From assembly GCA_913047525.1 (NCBI GenBank), contig CAJWUS010000019.1, positions 1-15,636 on the forward strand: DNA of 15,636 nucleotides, read 5' to 3'. The notes under the pieces are model-generated. The model did no database searches. It was given only the letters and a program-made list of their open reading frames with translations, and was not told the origin of the DNA. This document shows, in pieces, positions 15,509-15,636 of this stretch (position 1 is its first letter; every line of letters starts with the position of its first letter). The position numbers and the translations under genes are program-made. This DNA comes from an uncultured Flavobacteriales bacterium. Lineage in GTDB: Bacteria > Bacteroidota > Bacteroidia > Flavobacteriales > BACL11.

Positions 15509-15636
15509 TTAGCAGATGTTATCGAAACAATCTTTCAAATTATCAGCAATCATTTCAGCTGACCTTCCTTCAATATGATGTCGCTCAATAAAATGTGCTA
15601 ACTTACCATCTTTAAACACTGCAATTGATGGGGAAG
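15509..15636 (-). CDS. BrxA/BrxB family bacilliredoxin, 5' part outside window
   Basis: The last 41 residues of a leftward gene cut by the right edge. The visible part (SPSIAVFKDG, then FIERHHIEGRSAEMIADNL, ending in a cysteine) is the characteristic C-terminal region of the BrxA/BrxB (YphP/YqiW, DUF1094) proteins. These thioredoxin-fold enzymes remove bacillithiol from oxidised proteins. The active-site cysteine motif lies upstream, outside the window, so activity cannot be judged. The stop is TAA at 15511-15509, 248 bp before the DUF420 gene on the same strand. If confirmed, it suggests that the organism makes bacillithiol, as several Bacteroidota do. Confidence 0.8.
   Translation of the reverse strand, partial: SPSIAVFKDGKLAHFIERHHIEGRSAEMIADNLKDCFDNIC

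Noticed and set aside
1..15636. Mobile element, phage, CRISPR, tRNA or defence system
   Set aside because: I saw no transposase, integrase, direct repeats, spacer array, cloverleaf or known defence domain on either strand; gene content and base composition are uniform and chromosomal.

Overview
The window reads as ordinary chromosome of a low-GC member of the Bacteroidota (Cytophagales/Flavobacteriales-like). The evidence is the paired ExbD/TolR genes, DusB, LolC-type permease, GatC and DUF420 proteins with Bacteroidota-style sequences. There is also a near absence of Shine-Dalgarno sequences and repeated promoter boxes of the Bacteroidota TAnnTTTG type. I see no phage, transposon, CRISPR, tRNA, rRNA or toxin-antitoxin locus. 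No stretch longer than about 250 bases lacks a gene.

Layout. (1) 1-970, rightward: two consecutive ExbD/TolR genes, the first cut by the window edge, ending in a rho-independent terminator that lies inside the 3' end of the next gene. (2) 1012-2956: a CPBP intramembrane protease (leftward) divergent from dusB (rightward). (3) 2946-4492, leftward: rbfA followed by a LolC/FtsX-type permease, with the ATGA overlap of a coupled pair. (4) 4526-6346: an MsbA-like ABC exporter, divergent from rbfA across a 33-bp spacer holding two mirror-image -7 boxes. (5) 6343-7929, leftward: a small four-helix membrane protein followed by hflX, both apparently with non-ATG starts. (6) 8039-12276, rightward: two secreted amidohydrolase-family proteins overlapping by ATGA. 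They contain three amidohydrolase modules, of which only the middle one keeps its metal ligands. (7) 12277-13664, leftward: trpS and a YhbP-type flavin-fold gene overlapping by one base. (8) 13713-14730, rightward: an acyltransferase of the PlsC family overlapping gatC. (9) 14727-15636, leftward: a DUF420/CtaM-like membrane protein, a 248-bp stretch with a doubtful small membrane ORF, and the 3' end of a bacilliredoxin gene.

Most genes serve translation and its quality control (dusB, rbfA, hflX, trpS, gatC) or the cell envelope (ExbD pair, LolC-like permease, MsbA-like exporter, PlsC, CPBP protease). The layout is extremely compact: four convergent gene pairs overlap or abut at their stop codons, and several promoter boxes sit only 4-9 bases before the start codon, which suggests leaderless mRNAs.

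I did not find a convincing undescribed system. The best leads are the inactive-active-inactive amidohydrolase set, the mirror-image promoter between rbfA and the exporter, the TTG start of hflX placed directly after an in-frame stop, and the broken-looking small membrane ORF near the right end.
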